This document shows, in pieces, positions 1 through 6,292 of a stretch of 12,142 bases of DNA. Made by a program: the position numbers and the translations under genes. The stretch's first letter is position 1. Every line of letters starts with the position of its first letter. Source of the DNA: Ruminococcus sp. CAG:563 (lineage in GTDB: Bacteria > Bacillota > Clostridia > Oscillospirales > Acutalibacteraceae); NCBI GenBank assembly GCA_000434915.1, contig FR882085.1:108653-120794 (forward strand). The letters are read 5' to 3'. A model generated the notes under the pieces. The model had not been told where the DNA came from, made no database searches, and saw nothing but the letters and a program-made list of their open reading frames with translations.

Positions 1-344
1 TCAACAACATATGAAACTTTAAATTTATATGTTGTATACTTAACATCGCCTAAATCATCTTTAGTGTCGCTGGTTGAAAAGTCATCAATAACTGCTGAAA
101 TATTTCGAATATCGGTTGAGTTTTTATAATCTCTGCTTTCAATTCTGCTCGAAACAATTCCGTAAATGCCCGCAACTACCAAGCTGACGCCGCAGACTAT
201 AATAAATATAGTCATTTTAATATCTTTTTTTTCTTTTAATTTACTCATAACAAGATCTCCTTTTGCAAGAACTATCAAGCTGATGCCGACGACTATAATA
301 AATATAGTCATTTTAATGTCTTTTATTTCTTTTAATTTACTCAT
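1..344 (-). CDS. Small membrane protein with duplicated N-terminus, 3' end cut by window edge
   Basis: The reading frame is open from ATG at 344 to the left edge, so the C-terminus is missing. A second in-frame ATG lies at 248, and each ATG is preceded by the same site (AAAAGGAGA, then TCTTGTT). From the inner start the protein reads MSKLKEKKDIK, one membrane segment (about residues 12-29), then a soluble part with VKYTTYKFKVSYVV at the edge. From the outer start it gains 32 residues, including a second similar membrane segment, because the first 96 bases are tandemly duplicated. The single helix followed by a beta-rich stretch faintly recalls DUF3592-type proteins, but the visible part is too short to assign. 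It is the last gene seen of the minus-strand lipoprotein cluster, 63 bases after the preceding stop. The gene is likely real; which start is used is uncertain. Confidence 0.65.
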   Translation of the reverse strand, partial: MSKLKEIKDIKMTIFIIVVGISLIVLAKGDLVMSKLKEKKDIKMTIFIIVCGVSLVVAGIYGIVSSRIESRDYKNSTDIRNISAVIDDFSTSDTKDDLGDVKYTTYKFKVSYVV

Positions 345-365
345 AACAAGATCTCCTTTTGCAAG
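174..365. repeat. Tandem duplication of a 96-bp unit covering RBS, start codon and membrane segment
   Basis: Bases 174-269 and 270-365 are two abutting copies of a 96-bp unit that differ at 6 positions by my count. Each copy holds the ribosome site, the ATG and the first 25 or so codons of the small membrane protein. Because 96 is divisible by three, the frame is kept. In the long form the inner ribosome site is itself translated (AKGDLV). Five of the six differences fall at coding changes, mostly conservative ones in the membrane segment (V/I), and one is synonymous. Confidence 0.9.
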
Positions 366-367
366 CA

Positions 368-399
368 GGACTGTACCCGAAAATGCTCAGGTACAGTCC
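368..399. other. Stem-loop between two genes of the lipoprotein cluster
   Basis: GGACTGTACC (368-377) and GGTACAGTCC (390-399) form a perfect 10-bp stem with a 12-base loop. It lies between the stop of the 218-residue lipoprotein gene and the start of the small membrane protein gene. On the minus strand, the direction of the genes, no T-tract follows the stem, so it is not a standard intrinsic terminator. It could be an mRNA processing or 3'-end stability element. Five T's occur on the plus-strand side (405-409), where no gene is ending. Confidence 0.6.
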
Positions 400-407
400 C
401 CGAATTT

Positions 408-1064
408 TTAAGCCATAACTATCTTAAGACTGTCAAGAAGCTCTTTGATAAACGGGTCGTCAGCTTTGATATTCTTATTATTGATTTCAAGCTTGACAAG
501 AAGTCCCGTAGTATCCGATGTACCTCTGTTTGCATATGTAACAAAGAAGTCCTTCTCATAGTAGTCTGTTGAAACATGAATAGTCGAATAGGTGTTTCCG
601 CCGTATTGAACATCTTTGCCGATTTCGGATTTTCCGTTTTTATAGGTCTGAAGGTTGCAAAGCTTTATCGTGTTTTCAACAGCCTCTTCCTGACTGCGAA
701 CCATGTTTCGGGCTGTAGCGGTAAGAGTTGCAATAGATGAGTATGAGCCATCCTTATAAATAAACAGAGTAACATTGCCCTTGAGCGGATTTTTTGAATC
801 TTTACTGAAAGAATCAACCTCATATTTGTAGCCGGACGGAAGTTTAAGAGTGATAAACTCGGCGTTGATATCTGCAGGTCCGTTGCCTTCGTCACCCTTC
901 TTAATTCCTGCCGCTGTTGTTACTTCGGCTGTCGTGTCTTCGGTCTTATCAACTGCGTTAGTGTTTCCTGTTGTGTTTTCATTACCGTCGCCGTCAACCT
1001 TTCCGCAAGCAAAAAGACTGAGTGAAACAGCAAGAATCATGAGTAATGCAAGGATTTTTTTCAT
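408..1064 (-). CDS. Secreted lipoprotein of unknown function (218 aa)
   Basis: The N-terminus MKKILALLMILAVSLSLFAC is a classic lipoprotein signal, with lipobox L17-F18-A19-C20 followed by Gly. The mature protein would be lipid-anchored to the outer face of the membrane. Residues about 28-53 are a Thr/Asn/Asp-rich low-complexity linker. From about residue 65 on there is a compact domain of beta-strand-like segments ending in LLDSLKI. The overall plan, and the hydrophobic strand plus terminal amphipathic helix (LLDSLKI against ILKSIKV), resemble the lipoprotein at 3383-4024, so the two may be divergent paralogues; this is a judgement by eye. The start is supported by GAGAGAGGG about 9 bases upstream. 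It lies 30 bases downstream of the TM2 gene and is probably co-transcribed with it. No enzyme motif is visible, and ligand and role are unknown. Confidence 0.85.
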   Translation of the reverse strand: MKKILALLMILAVSLSLFACGKVDGDGNENTTGNTNAVDKTEDTTAEVTTAAGIKKGDEGNGPADINAEFITLKLPSGYKYEVDSFSKDSKNPLKGNVTLFIYKDGSYSSIATLTATARNMVRSQEEAVENTIKLCNLQTYKNGKSEIGKDVQYGGNTYSTIHVSTDYYEKDFFVTYANRGTSDTTGLLVKLEINNKNIKADDPFIKELLDSLKIVMA

Positions 1065-1094
1065 GTTAATCGACCCTCTCTCTTTTTTAATTTT

Positions 1095-1739
1095 TTATTT
1101 TTTTTGAATGGGATTTCCGTCTTTGTCGGTGAATTTGCCGGTAATAATTTTTATCAGGTCAACAAGAACACCGATGCCGAAAACGCCGGCGGTGAGAATA
1201 TAAAGAATACCTGATCCAACTTTACCCGCATAGAAACGGTGAGCACCGATTCCGCCGAGGAAAAGGCAGAGAAGAAGAGCTACAAGCCAATCTTTTTCGT
1301 TCTCTCCGCCGTTGGCACCAACAGGTGCTACATAATCTTCAACCTGCTCTCCGTTGAGTATCTTTTTAACCTTTTCGGTCACCTCGTCAAGATACTCGCC
1401 TCTTACAATAGGAAGATTAGCTACACCTTTTATGCCTTTTTGCATTACGCTGTTTTTGTCAACGCGCATACCGTTGACGGTTGTTTTGTTCTCCTGAATG
1501 TTTGCCATAACTTTGATTTTGTTGCCGTCCTTGACAAAGACCCAAATCGTAACATCGAGATTCGGCTCTTTCTCAAAAGAAATGCGTTTTCCGGGAATTC
1601 CCTCTTTGATTTTGAATGGCATTTTAAAAGCCGAAGCACGTGCGCTGAGCTTTTCGTATACCTCTTCAATGGTGGTTGAATAAGAGAGCTCAAACTCTCT
1701 CGGGGCTGTTGCGGTTGCAATTGATTTAATGTCTGCCAT
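1095..1739 (-). CDS. TM2-domain membrane protein (214 aa)
   Basis: Residues about 149-210 match the TM2 domain: a first hydrophobic helix, the turn LGGIGAHRFYAGKVGSG with its Gly/His/Arg/Phe/Tyr signature, a second helix, then VDLIKIITGKF and DKDGNP. TM2 domains are two-helix modules found in many bacterial membrane proteins, with no single known role. The first 135 or so residues are soluble and probably cytoplasmic, alternating strands with charged helices; I do not recognise this part. A longer frame begins at TTG 1754, but the ribosome site GGAGG falls inside those extra codons, so ATG at 1739 is chosen. The 54-base gap upstream contains a short CCGTG/CACGG inverted repeat (1764-1783) of unclear meaning. 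It is part of the minus-strand cluster, between two lipoprotein genes. Confidence 0.85.
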   Translation of the reverse strand: MADIKSIATATAPREFELSYSTTIEEVYEKLSARASAFKMPFKIKEGIPGKRISFEKEPNLDVTIWVFVKDGNKIKVMANIQENKTTVNGMRVDKNSVMQKGIKGVANLPIVRGEYLDEVTEKVKKILNGEQVEDYVAPVGANGGENEKDWLVALLLCLFLGGIGAHRFYAGKVGSGILYILTAGVFGIGVLVDLIKIITGKFTDKDGNPIQKK

Positions 1740-1793
1740 GGTTTTTTCCTCCAATTTATTATTCCGTGCTTTAGTTCACACGGTAGGTTATGA

Positions 1794-2270
1794 TTATCGG
1801 CACTTTTCTGCCAAAGTGCGTAATGCATTTACCAAATTTTCATTATATATTTCCGCCTTGATTTCTGTACCGTCGTTCATCTTAAAATAAAGATAGTATC
1901 CGCCGCCGTCGAGAACAAAGGCTTTGATTCGCGGAGGTTTATACTTCTGAGCCTGTAAAATAAGGTCTTGCTCTTTCACAGCTTCGAGTATTGCCGCAGC
2001 GTCCTGCGTACTTACTTTTTTATTCTCAAATTCAACCCTTGGATTTTCATAATCGTAGGAATAGTTTGCATCAAAAAACCATTCTTCATTTTCTTTTTTA
2101 AGAGAATAAACATAAGAATCCGTGTAACTCATTGACGAACAGGAAAAACTGATTACACTAACGTCTGCCGAAGTGTAATTTTTCTTTGCTCCACAGCCGA
2201 AAAGTCCTATAGGTAATAACAGCATAAGCAAAAATAAGCTCGCTTTTTTAATGCAGTCTGCTCGCTTCAA
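1794..2270 (-). CDS. Small lipoprotein, TTG start, coupled to the upstream zinc-ribbon gene (158 aa)
   Basis: The frame has a lipoprotein signal with positive residues, a leucine-rich core and the lipobox L23-F24-G25-C26 followed by Gly. The open frame extends upstream to 2525, but that part overlaps the zinc-ribbon gene in another frame and would place the signal peptide internally. The best start is TTG at 2270, one base after the TAA of the preceding gene (2272-2274), which suggests translational coupling. GGAG about a dozen bases upstream is a weak ribosome site. The only ATG near the signal (codon 16) would remove most of it, while ATT at codon 7 is conceivable. The mature part has a strand-rich C-terminal half (GGGYYLYFKMNDGTEIKAEI) and a final helix. 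I recognise no family. It is likely an extracytoplasmic anchored protein. Confidence 0.72.
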   Translation of the reverse strand: MKRADCIKKASLFLLMLLLPIGLFGCGAKKNYTSADVSVISFSCSSMSYTDSYVYSLKKENEEWFFDANYSYDYENPRVEFENKKVSTQDAAAILEAVKEQDLILQAQKYKPPRIKAFVLDGGGYYLYFKMNDGTEIKAEIYNENLVNALRTLAEKCR

Positions 2271-2271
2271 A

Positions 2272-3357
2272 TTACAAGCGTGCTCCGCATTCGGGGCAGA
2301 ATTTCGGCATAGGCTGACCGTTCGCCGGAGTCCATCCGCAGCTCGGACAGCGTGAAGGCATTGCGGCAGGCTTTGCACAGCCGCAGCCTTGGCAGAATTT
2401 GCCTTCGTTGCGTGTGCCGCATGATGAGCAAATCCAGGAAGCGTCGACTGCTTGCGGCGTAACGGGTGCAGCTGTATTATAGGTGTTGCTTTGAACCTGA
2501 GCGGATGCTGCGGCGTAGGTGGCATTTTGAACCGGGTTGCCTGAAAATCCGCCCATATTTTGCTGCGGCTGACCGTAGCCCTGATTCATTTGATTGAAGC
2601 CTTGATTTACGGAGGCTCCGCCCTGCTTGATTTGGCCGCAAAGCTGCATGACCTGTACAGCAGTCTCATAAGCATTCATAAGCTCCATTTGATTTCCTGA
2701 GGAAATTCCCGACGTTACATCAAAACCTATCGGGTTCGTTATAAACTGATCTGTAACACGGAAGCAAACTCTCACGTTGCACACCTCACGTATTTCGTTT
2801 GGCGAAGAGTATGAGCTTGAGTTACGTACAAACGGCTGAGCGGCAAGCGGAATGTTGAGCATTGACGAATTCATCATGTTGTTCATTCTGTTCATATTTC
2901 CGCCGAAGCTGTTAGAATTGTTAAGCTGTCTGTTGTCAAAATTATCCCTGTTGTCGGGGATACCGTCGTTGTCGGAGTCGTCAAGCGTTCTGTATTCCGG
3001 TTCAATCCAGAAATCCTGAAGCTGAGAAAACTCAAACACCTGAGGATTGCCGCTTTTGAAATCTCTGTTATCAATAGCAAAGATAAACCAGCGGTGATTG
3101 AAATCGACTTGAAGCGAACTGTATCTTCCGCCCGCCGTTGCAGTGCAGTTAAACTGCTGATACTTCTGCTTGTTCTGCTCTCTCTGTTCAAGATGATTTT
3201 TAACATCCTGAACGGTTCTCTGCTTCCAGCCGCTTGTGAATGAACCTAACTTGTGCTTACAGTCGGAGCAAAGCTGACCGTCGGAAAGCTTCTTCTGAGT
3301 AAGCATGTTAACTTTTTCACCGCAAATGTCGCAGAATTTTTTATCAAACAATCCCAT
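2272..3357 (-). CDS. DUF4428-like zinc-knuckle protein with C-terminal double zinc ribbon (361 aa)
   Basis: Residues 8-37 hold a four-cysteine knuckle (C9, C12, C30, C33) like the DUF4428 domain. Residues about 80-240 alternate strands and a helix (MELMNAYETAVQVMQLCGQI), a pattern seen in other proteins carrying this knuckle. At 126-141 an acidic repeat, DSDNDGIPDNRDN, looks like one calcium-binding thrombospondin type-3 unit. Residues 245-305 are Gln/Asn/Gly-rich and disordered. The tail has two zinc ribbons, C310/C313/C322/C325 and C337/C340/C354/C357. There is no signal peptide or membrane helix, so it is probably cytoplasmic. The start is supported by AGGGAGGA before ATG. It sits 25 bases after a lipoprotein gene and is followed within one base by another. 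The function is unknown; a scaffold or adaptor role is only a guess. Confidence 0.83.
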   Translation of the reverse strand: MGLFDKKFCDICGEKVNMLTQKKLSDGQLCSDCKHKLGSFTSGWKQRTVQDVKNHLEQREQNKQKYQQFNCTATAGGRYSSLQVDFNHRWFIFAIDNRDFKSGNPQVFEFSQLQDFWIEPEYRTLDDSDNDGIPDNRDNFDNRQLNNSNSFGGNMNRMNNMMNSSMLNIPLAAQPFVRNSSSYSSPNEIREVCNVRVCFRVTDQFITNPIGFDVTSGISSGNQMELMNAYETAVQVMQLCGQIKQGGASVNQGFNQMNQGYGQPQQNMGGFSGNPVQNATYAAASAQVQSNTYNTAAPVTPQAVDASWICSSCGTRNEGKFCQGCGCAKPAAMPSRCPSCGWTPANGQPMPKFCPECGARL

Positions 3358-3382
3358 AAAATGTTCCTCCCTTTAAATGTGC

Positions 3383-4024
3383 TTAATTATTTTTTTCAAC
3401 CTTAATGCTCTTTAAGATAGCTTCTTCGATGTTTTTCATTTCGGAAATATCATCGTCATATAATTCTTCAAGTCTGAAGTTAACAACATATGTTTCATCG
3501 CCGCAAGGAACATCAAGGAAATATATATGCTGCGTTTTTGAATTTCCGGAATATGTGTTGACCTTTAAAATGCCCTTAAAACCGGCAATTTCGCAAGCAT
3601 TATACTTTTTATCATCATTCTCTTCACCTTTATTCAGTTTTTCGGCAACCTCAAGGCTTGTTTTACCCATGAGGGAACCGTCTTTAATGATGATATTGAA
3701 TTTTCTGTCATTTCCCTCGACGGTAATTGTCGAGTTGAAGGAATCGAATTTTCCGTCAGGAACAACAGAGCTTTCAAATTTGGCTTTATCAATTTTAACT
3801 GTATTTTCAAGCTTGGGAATTGTAATTTTTACGCTCTTGCCGGTAGTGATAAACTCGTCGGCTGCTGCAGCCGCTGTTGTTGTCACCGTATCGGTAGGTG
3901 CAACTGCTGTTGCCGAAGTTGTCGGGTTGTCGGAAGGGGCATTTCCCCCGTCTTTTCCGCAGGCGCAAAGCCCGAATGTCATAATTACAGCAAGAATTGC
4001 AGATATAATTTTTAGCTTTTTCAT
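3383..4024 (-). CDS. Secreted lipoprotein of unknown function (213 aa)
   Basis: The signal peptide MKKLKIISAILAVIMTFGLC ends in the lipobox L19-C20-A21-C22 followed by Gly-Lys. A Thr/Ala/Pro-rich linker (about 28-55) leads to a domain of strands with a conserved-looking end: strand HIYFLDV, strand TYVVNFRLEEL, then the helix ILKSIKV. The same order (signal, Thr-rich linker, strands, final short amphipathic helix) is seen in the 218-residue lipoprotein further down the cluster. The start has a good ribosome site, AAAGGTGA, 6 bases from ATG. The gene begins after a 132-base gap that contains a stem-loop, so it may have a separate promoter or be set off by processing. It is 25 bases from the next gene. 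No catalytic motif is visible. Confidence 0.85.
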   Translation of the reverse strand: MKKLKIISAILAVIMTFGLCACGKDGGNAPSDNPTTSATAVAPTDTVTTTAAAAADEFITTGKSVKITIPKLENTVKIDKAKFESSVVPDGKFDSFNSTITVEGNDRKFNIIIKDGSLMGKTSLEVAEKLNKGEENDDKKYNACEIAGFKGILKVNTYSGNSKTQHIYFLDVPCGDETYVVNFRLEELYDDDISEMKNIEEAILKSIKVEKNN

Positions 4025-4079
4025 AATAAATCACCTTTTATTTTTCTGAATTTATCATCAACGGATAATCGCACTCCGG

Positions 4080-4114
4080 GGCAGAGCTTTTTCAAAGCTC
4101 CTCCGAAGGCTGCC
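4080..4114. other. Stem-loop in the 132-base gap ahead of the 213-aa lipoprotein gene
   Basis: GAGCTTT (4084-4090) and AAAGCTC (4094-4100) form a tight hairpin with a 3-base loop. The flanking GGCA (4080-4083) and TGCC (4111-4114) can close an outer stem around a 10-base bulge. The element lies between the stop of the 298-residue lipoprotein gene and the next start on the same strand. It has no T-tract in the gene direction. It may be a processing or attenuation structure, or a copy of a dispersed repeat; I saw no clear promoter beside it. Confidence 0.45.
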
Positions 4115-4156
4115 GTGTATGACTCGTTAAGTCACATTATAAAGACATCCGAAAAT

Positions 4157-5053
4157 TTATCCTCTTCCGAGAACTTCCCATTTGTCATTCAACGTATCGT
4201 AAAAATAAATAAGATTGTCGCAAACCCCGTAATAACGTTCTCTGACGAATTGGTCGTCTCTGTCTGTGCCGAGTGCAAAAATCCAGCACGGACGGCCGTC
4301 AATTTCACGAATCTGTCCTGTATATTGCACACTCATACCTTTATTTATATAGTATTGAACCTCTTGAGACTCCGAAAGAATCTCACGGGCAATTTCAACG
4401 TTTCTATCCTCGGGTTCGCTGTTGTCGCCGTAATCTGTGTATACGGAAAAATCATAGAATTTTTCAGCGACAAGATGTCCGTCCATTCCGGACAGCATCG
4501 GGAATACCGAAAAGGAGTCGTTCCCTTTTTTAAAATTCAGCGATACATTTGAGTGTATTTCACTTTCATTGCAGCGCAGTAAAAAATAATCAATTCCGTT
4601 TCCGCTGTAATTATAGATTGCATTATCGGTCTTTACGGAATATTCTCCGTTATCTGTTATTTCCGCCCGATAAACGGCTGCACTGTATTTACTATCGGCA
4701 ATAACCACCGCATAAAGCTCAGCACCGCCCGCATTAACAAGGGGTGAATCGCTGAGAAAATCATATTTATCCGCATACCGGCTCTTCTTTACAAAATTGA
4801 GAACATCTTTTTCATTCGCCTCATGGCCGACATAACCGATATAGGCAATTCCGACCGCTTCTTTGTTGTCGAGAATTGTTTTTTGAAGCTTTGATAAATC
4901 AGTGTCGTTTTGCACGGTCGTCGTAGGTGAAAAATCGGTTGTCTGTTTTTCGGTCAAATCAGGGTTATCGGTCGGTTTTGCCCCGCATCCGGAAACCGAG
5001 GCAAGCATAATTAAAGCCATAAGCAAGGTTAGAATATATTTATTTAATTTCAT
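4157..5053 (-). CDS. Secreted lipoprotein of unknown function (298 aa)
   Basis: MKLNKYILTL starts a lipoprotein signal with lipobox V20-S21-G22-C23 followed by Gly-Ala, then a short Thr/Pro/Asp linker to about residue 52. The mature domain contains an amphipathic N-terminal part (55-120), central strands, and a C-terminal module at about 242-297. That module runs from REIDGRPCWIFALG through FVRERYYGV to IYFYDTLNDKWEVLG, a layout I have seen in other Clostridia lipoproteins of unknown function. Two starts are possible. ATG 5062 directly abuts the AAAGGCGG site with no spacer, so ATG 5053 (nine bases after the site) is preferred. The gene is 48 bases after the receiver-like gene and is probably co-transcribed with it. 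Confidence 0.83.
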   Translation of the reverse strand: MKLNKYILTLLMALIMLASVSGCGAKPTDNPDLTEKQTTDFSPTTTVQNDTDLSKLQKTILDNKEAVGIAYIGYVGHEANEKDVLNFVKKSRYADKYDFLSDSPLVNAGGAELYAVVIADSKYSAAVYRAEITDNGEYSVKTDNAIYNYSGNGIDYFLLRCNESEIHSNVSLNFKKGNDSFSVFPMLSGMDGHLVAEKFYDFSVYTDYGDNSEPEDRNVEIAREILSESQEVQYYINKGMSVQYTGQIREIDGRPCWIFALGTDRDDQFVRERYYGVCDNLIYFYDTLNDKWEVLGRG

Positions 5054-5101
5054 TAATGTCATCCGCCTTTCTTTAAGCCTGCAAAATTTTTATAGTTTCT
5101 T

Positions 5102-5485
5102 TTATATGCTGTCGATAACCGAAGCAAAGTAGTTTTCGGAAACCGAACCGAAAAGAAAAGCGTCGATAAAACCGTCACGCTTTGCTTGCCGAACATTTTC
5201 CGAAAGCCCTATGTCATTCTCATCATTTACGAAAAAAATAATGCGGCATCCCGGAGTGCTTTTCCTGACCTTTTGGGTTATTTCCATCCGTTCCGGGAAC
5301 ATCCATGGAGAGTAAGCTTTAACCTCCATTAAAAGCACATCGGAATTATGCAGCTTGCACCATTCGGCAGTTGAATCGGGAGATTCGGAAACAATGACCT
5401 GGCAGTCTTCCAATTCCTGCATAAGCATTCTTTCCATATTGTGTGCATGAAGGGTACTTTGAATATCCAATACAATTTTTCTCAT
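5102..5485 (-). CDS. Stand-alone degenerate receiver (CheY-like) protein (127 aa)
   Basis: Size and strand order fit a receiver fold: MRKIVLD as strand 1, DVLLMEV as strand 3, RIIFFVND as strand 4, and a closing helix YFASVID. The phosphorylation site is altered. The position of the acceptor aspartate holds Glu54, the acidic pair is reduced to Asp7, the switch Thr/Ser is not evident near Val86-Asn87, and the conserved lysine is absent (FLFGS). It therefore probably does not accept phosphate and may act by binding a partner, perhaps mimicking the active state. No output domain follows. ATG 5485 is chosen because AAGGCGG lies 8 bases before it and receivers usually start just before strand 1; ATG 5509 and GTG 5521 are in-frame alternatives. 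It is the first gene after its own promoter and probably heads the lipoprotein cluster. Confidence 0.75.
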   Translation of the reverse strand: MRKIVLDIQSTLHAHNMERMLMQELEDCQVIVSESPDSTAEWCKLHNSDVLLMEVKAYSPWMFPERMEITQKVRKSTPGCRIIFFVNDENDIGLSENVRQAKRDGFIDAFLFGSVSENYFASVIDSI

Positions 5486-5526
5486 TCCCACCACCGCCTT
5501 GTTATTCATTTTCTTTTCCACTTATA

Positions 5527-5554
5527 ATTGTACTTGTTTTTTTCCGTTTGTCAC
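5527..5554 (-). promoter_or_regulatory. Candidate sigma-A promoter for the receiver/lipoprotein cluster
   Basis: On the minus strand GTGACA (5549-5554) and TACAAT (5527-5532) are separated by 16 bases, each one mismatch from consensus. Transcription would begin near 5520, just inside the most upstream candidate start and 35 bases ahead of the preferred ATG at 5485. This favours the 5485 or 5509 start over GTG 5521. Confidence 0.6.
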
Positions 5555-5570
5555 TGGCATTTGTGCCAGT
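5553..5570. promoter_or_regulatory. 18-bp perfect dyad, candidate activator operator
   Basis: ACTGGCA and TGCCAGT flank a 4-base centre (TTTG). The dyad overlaps the upstream end of the -35 box by two bases, and its centre is about 41.5 bases before the predicted transcription start. That is the usual placement for class II activators. The neighbouring operon encodes a LuxR-type response regulator that could bind here. As RNA it could also form a hairpin, but it lies upstream of the predicted transcript start. Confidence 0.55.
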
Positions 5571-5585
5571 AAACGTACAGGAAAT

Positions 5586-5605
5586 AATTATTTTTCAAAA
5601 TAATT
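5586..5605. promoter_or_regulatory. AT-rich inverted repeat upstream of the cluster promoter
   Basis: AATTATTTT (5586-5594) and AAAATAATT (5597-5605) are perfect 9-base arms around TC. The near edge is 31 bases upstream of the -35 box, the same offset as the large palindrome before the signalling operon. It may be an operator or simply AT-rich promoter DNA. Confidence 0.35.
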
Positions 5606-5618
5606 TGTCAAACAGCAC

Positions 5619-5649
5619 AAAAAAATCCTCGGCTTTTAAAACCGAGGAT
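5619..5649 (-). terminator. Intrinsic terminator of the signalling operon
   Basis: Read on the minus strand, ATCCTCGG and CCGAGGAT (5625-5632 paired with 5642-5649) form a stem closing a TTTTAAAAG-type loop, followed at once by seven T's (plus-strand A's 5619-5625). It lies 14 bases after the response-regulator stop and separates that operon from the receiver/lipoprotein cluster. Confidence 0.9.
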
Positions 5650-5662
5650 ATAAGTTTTTATA

Positions 5663-6292
5663 TTATTCATCTTTTAATGTTGTCACCATCAGCTTGTTTT
5701 CTATAGCAGTGGCAACCAGCGCTTCACGGCTTTCGAAGTCACCTTTTTCCACCATGTCGTCCAGATTCCATCGCACACCGTTTTTGGATATCCCGATTTT
5801 ATCGGCGATTTCCTGATAGGTCAGTCCGCGAATATACAAACGCAATATGTCAAGCTGACGTGGCGAAAAGTCTTTTGACATGGCTTTTTCCATTTCGACC
5901 GACGGAGATGAGGAAGGGAAAACCTTCTCTCCGTCAAGGGTTCTTTTTATAACATTCAAAAGTTCTTCCGTTCCGTGATCCTTATACCACAGGCTGTCGG
6001 CGGCACCGTTTTTCGCTTTTGAAAGGACCTCTGGATCGACCAATGATGTGACGGCCACTATTTTTATATCAGGAAACACCTTCTTGATTCGTTCTGCGGC
6101 GGCGAGGCCGGAGTGCTTGTGCTGAGTTTGTATATCCATAAGAATAAGCTGAATTGATCCGTTGCAGTTTTTCTCCGCCTCAAAAGCGTCACGATATACG
6201 CCGACAAGGCGAAAAACATCATTTGATTTCAGCCGCTCGGCAAAATGCTTTTGAATATATAAATCATCTTCGACCAGTATTGTATTTATCAT
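5663..6292 (-). CDS. NarL/LuxR-type response regulator (209 aa)
   Basis: This is a two-domain transcription regulator. The receiver (1-120) keeps all key residues: acidic pair E8-D9-D10, acceptor D53 in LILMDI, T82 in IVAVTS and K104 in SLWYKDH. The C-terminal domain, about 143-205, is a LuxR/GerE helix-turn-helix: FSPRQLDILRLYIRGLTYQEIA, with recognition helix around KNGVRWNLDDM. Such proteins dimerise on phosphorylation and bind short inverted repeats. ATG at 6292 overlaps the stop of the kinase gene by four bases (ATGA) and is preceded by AAGGAG, so the pair is translationally coupled. It is the last gene of the operon. Candidate targets in the window are the dyad before the receiver/lipoprotein cluster and the palindrome before its own operon. 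Confidence 0.93.
   Translation of the reverse strand: MINTILVEDDLYIQKHFAERLKSNDVFRLVGVYRDAFEAEKNCNGSIQLILMDIQTQHKHSGLAAAERIKKVFPDIKIVAVTSLVDPEVLSKAKNGAADSLWYKDHGTEELLNVIKRTLDGEKVFPSSSPSVEMEKAMSKDFSPRQLDILRLYIRGLTYQEIADKIGISKNGVRWNLDDMVEKGDFESREALVATAIENKLMVTTLKDE

Noticed and set aside
166..411. 81-residue plus-strand frame made of two similar halves
   Set aside because: Its internal repeat simply mirrors the 96-bp duplication of the minus-strand gene; it has no ribosome site.
1239..1679. 146-residue plus-strand open frame opposite the TM2 gene
   Set aside because: It lies entirely within the recognisable TM2-domain gene on the other strand and shows no ribosome site or known motif.
3405..4049. 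214-residue plus-strand open frame opposite the 213-aa lipoprotein gene
   Set aside because: It is the antisense of a gene with a clear lipobox, ribosome site and matching cluster direction; its hydrophobic make-up follows from the opposite strand.
4115..4552. 145-residue plus-strand open frame opposite the 298-aa lipoprotein gene
   Set aside because: It overlaps the better supported minus-strand gene and has no signal of its own.
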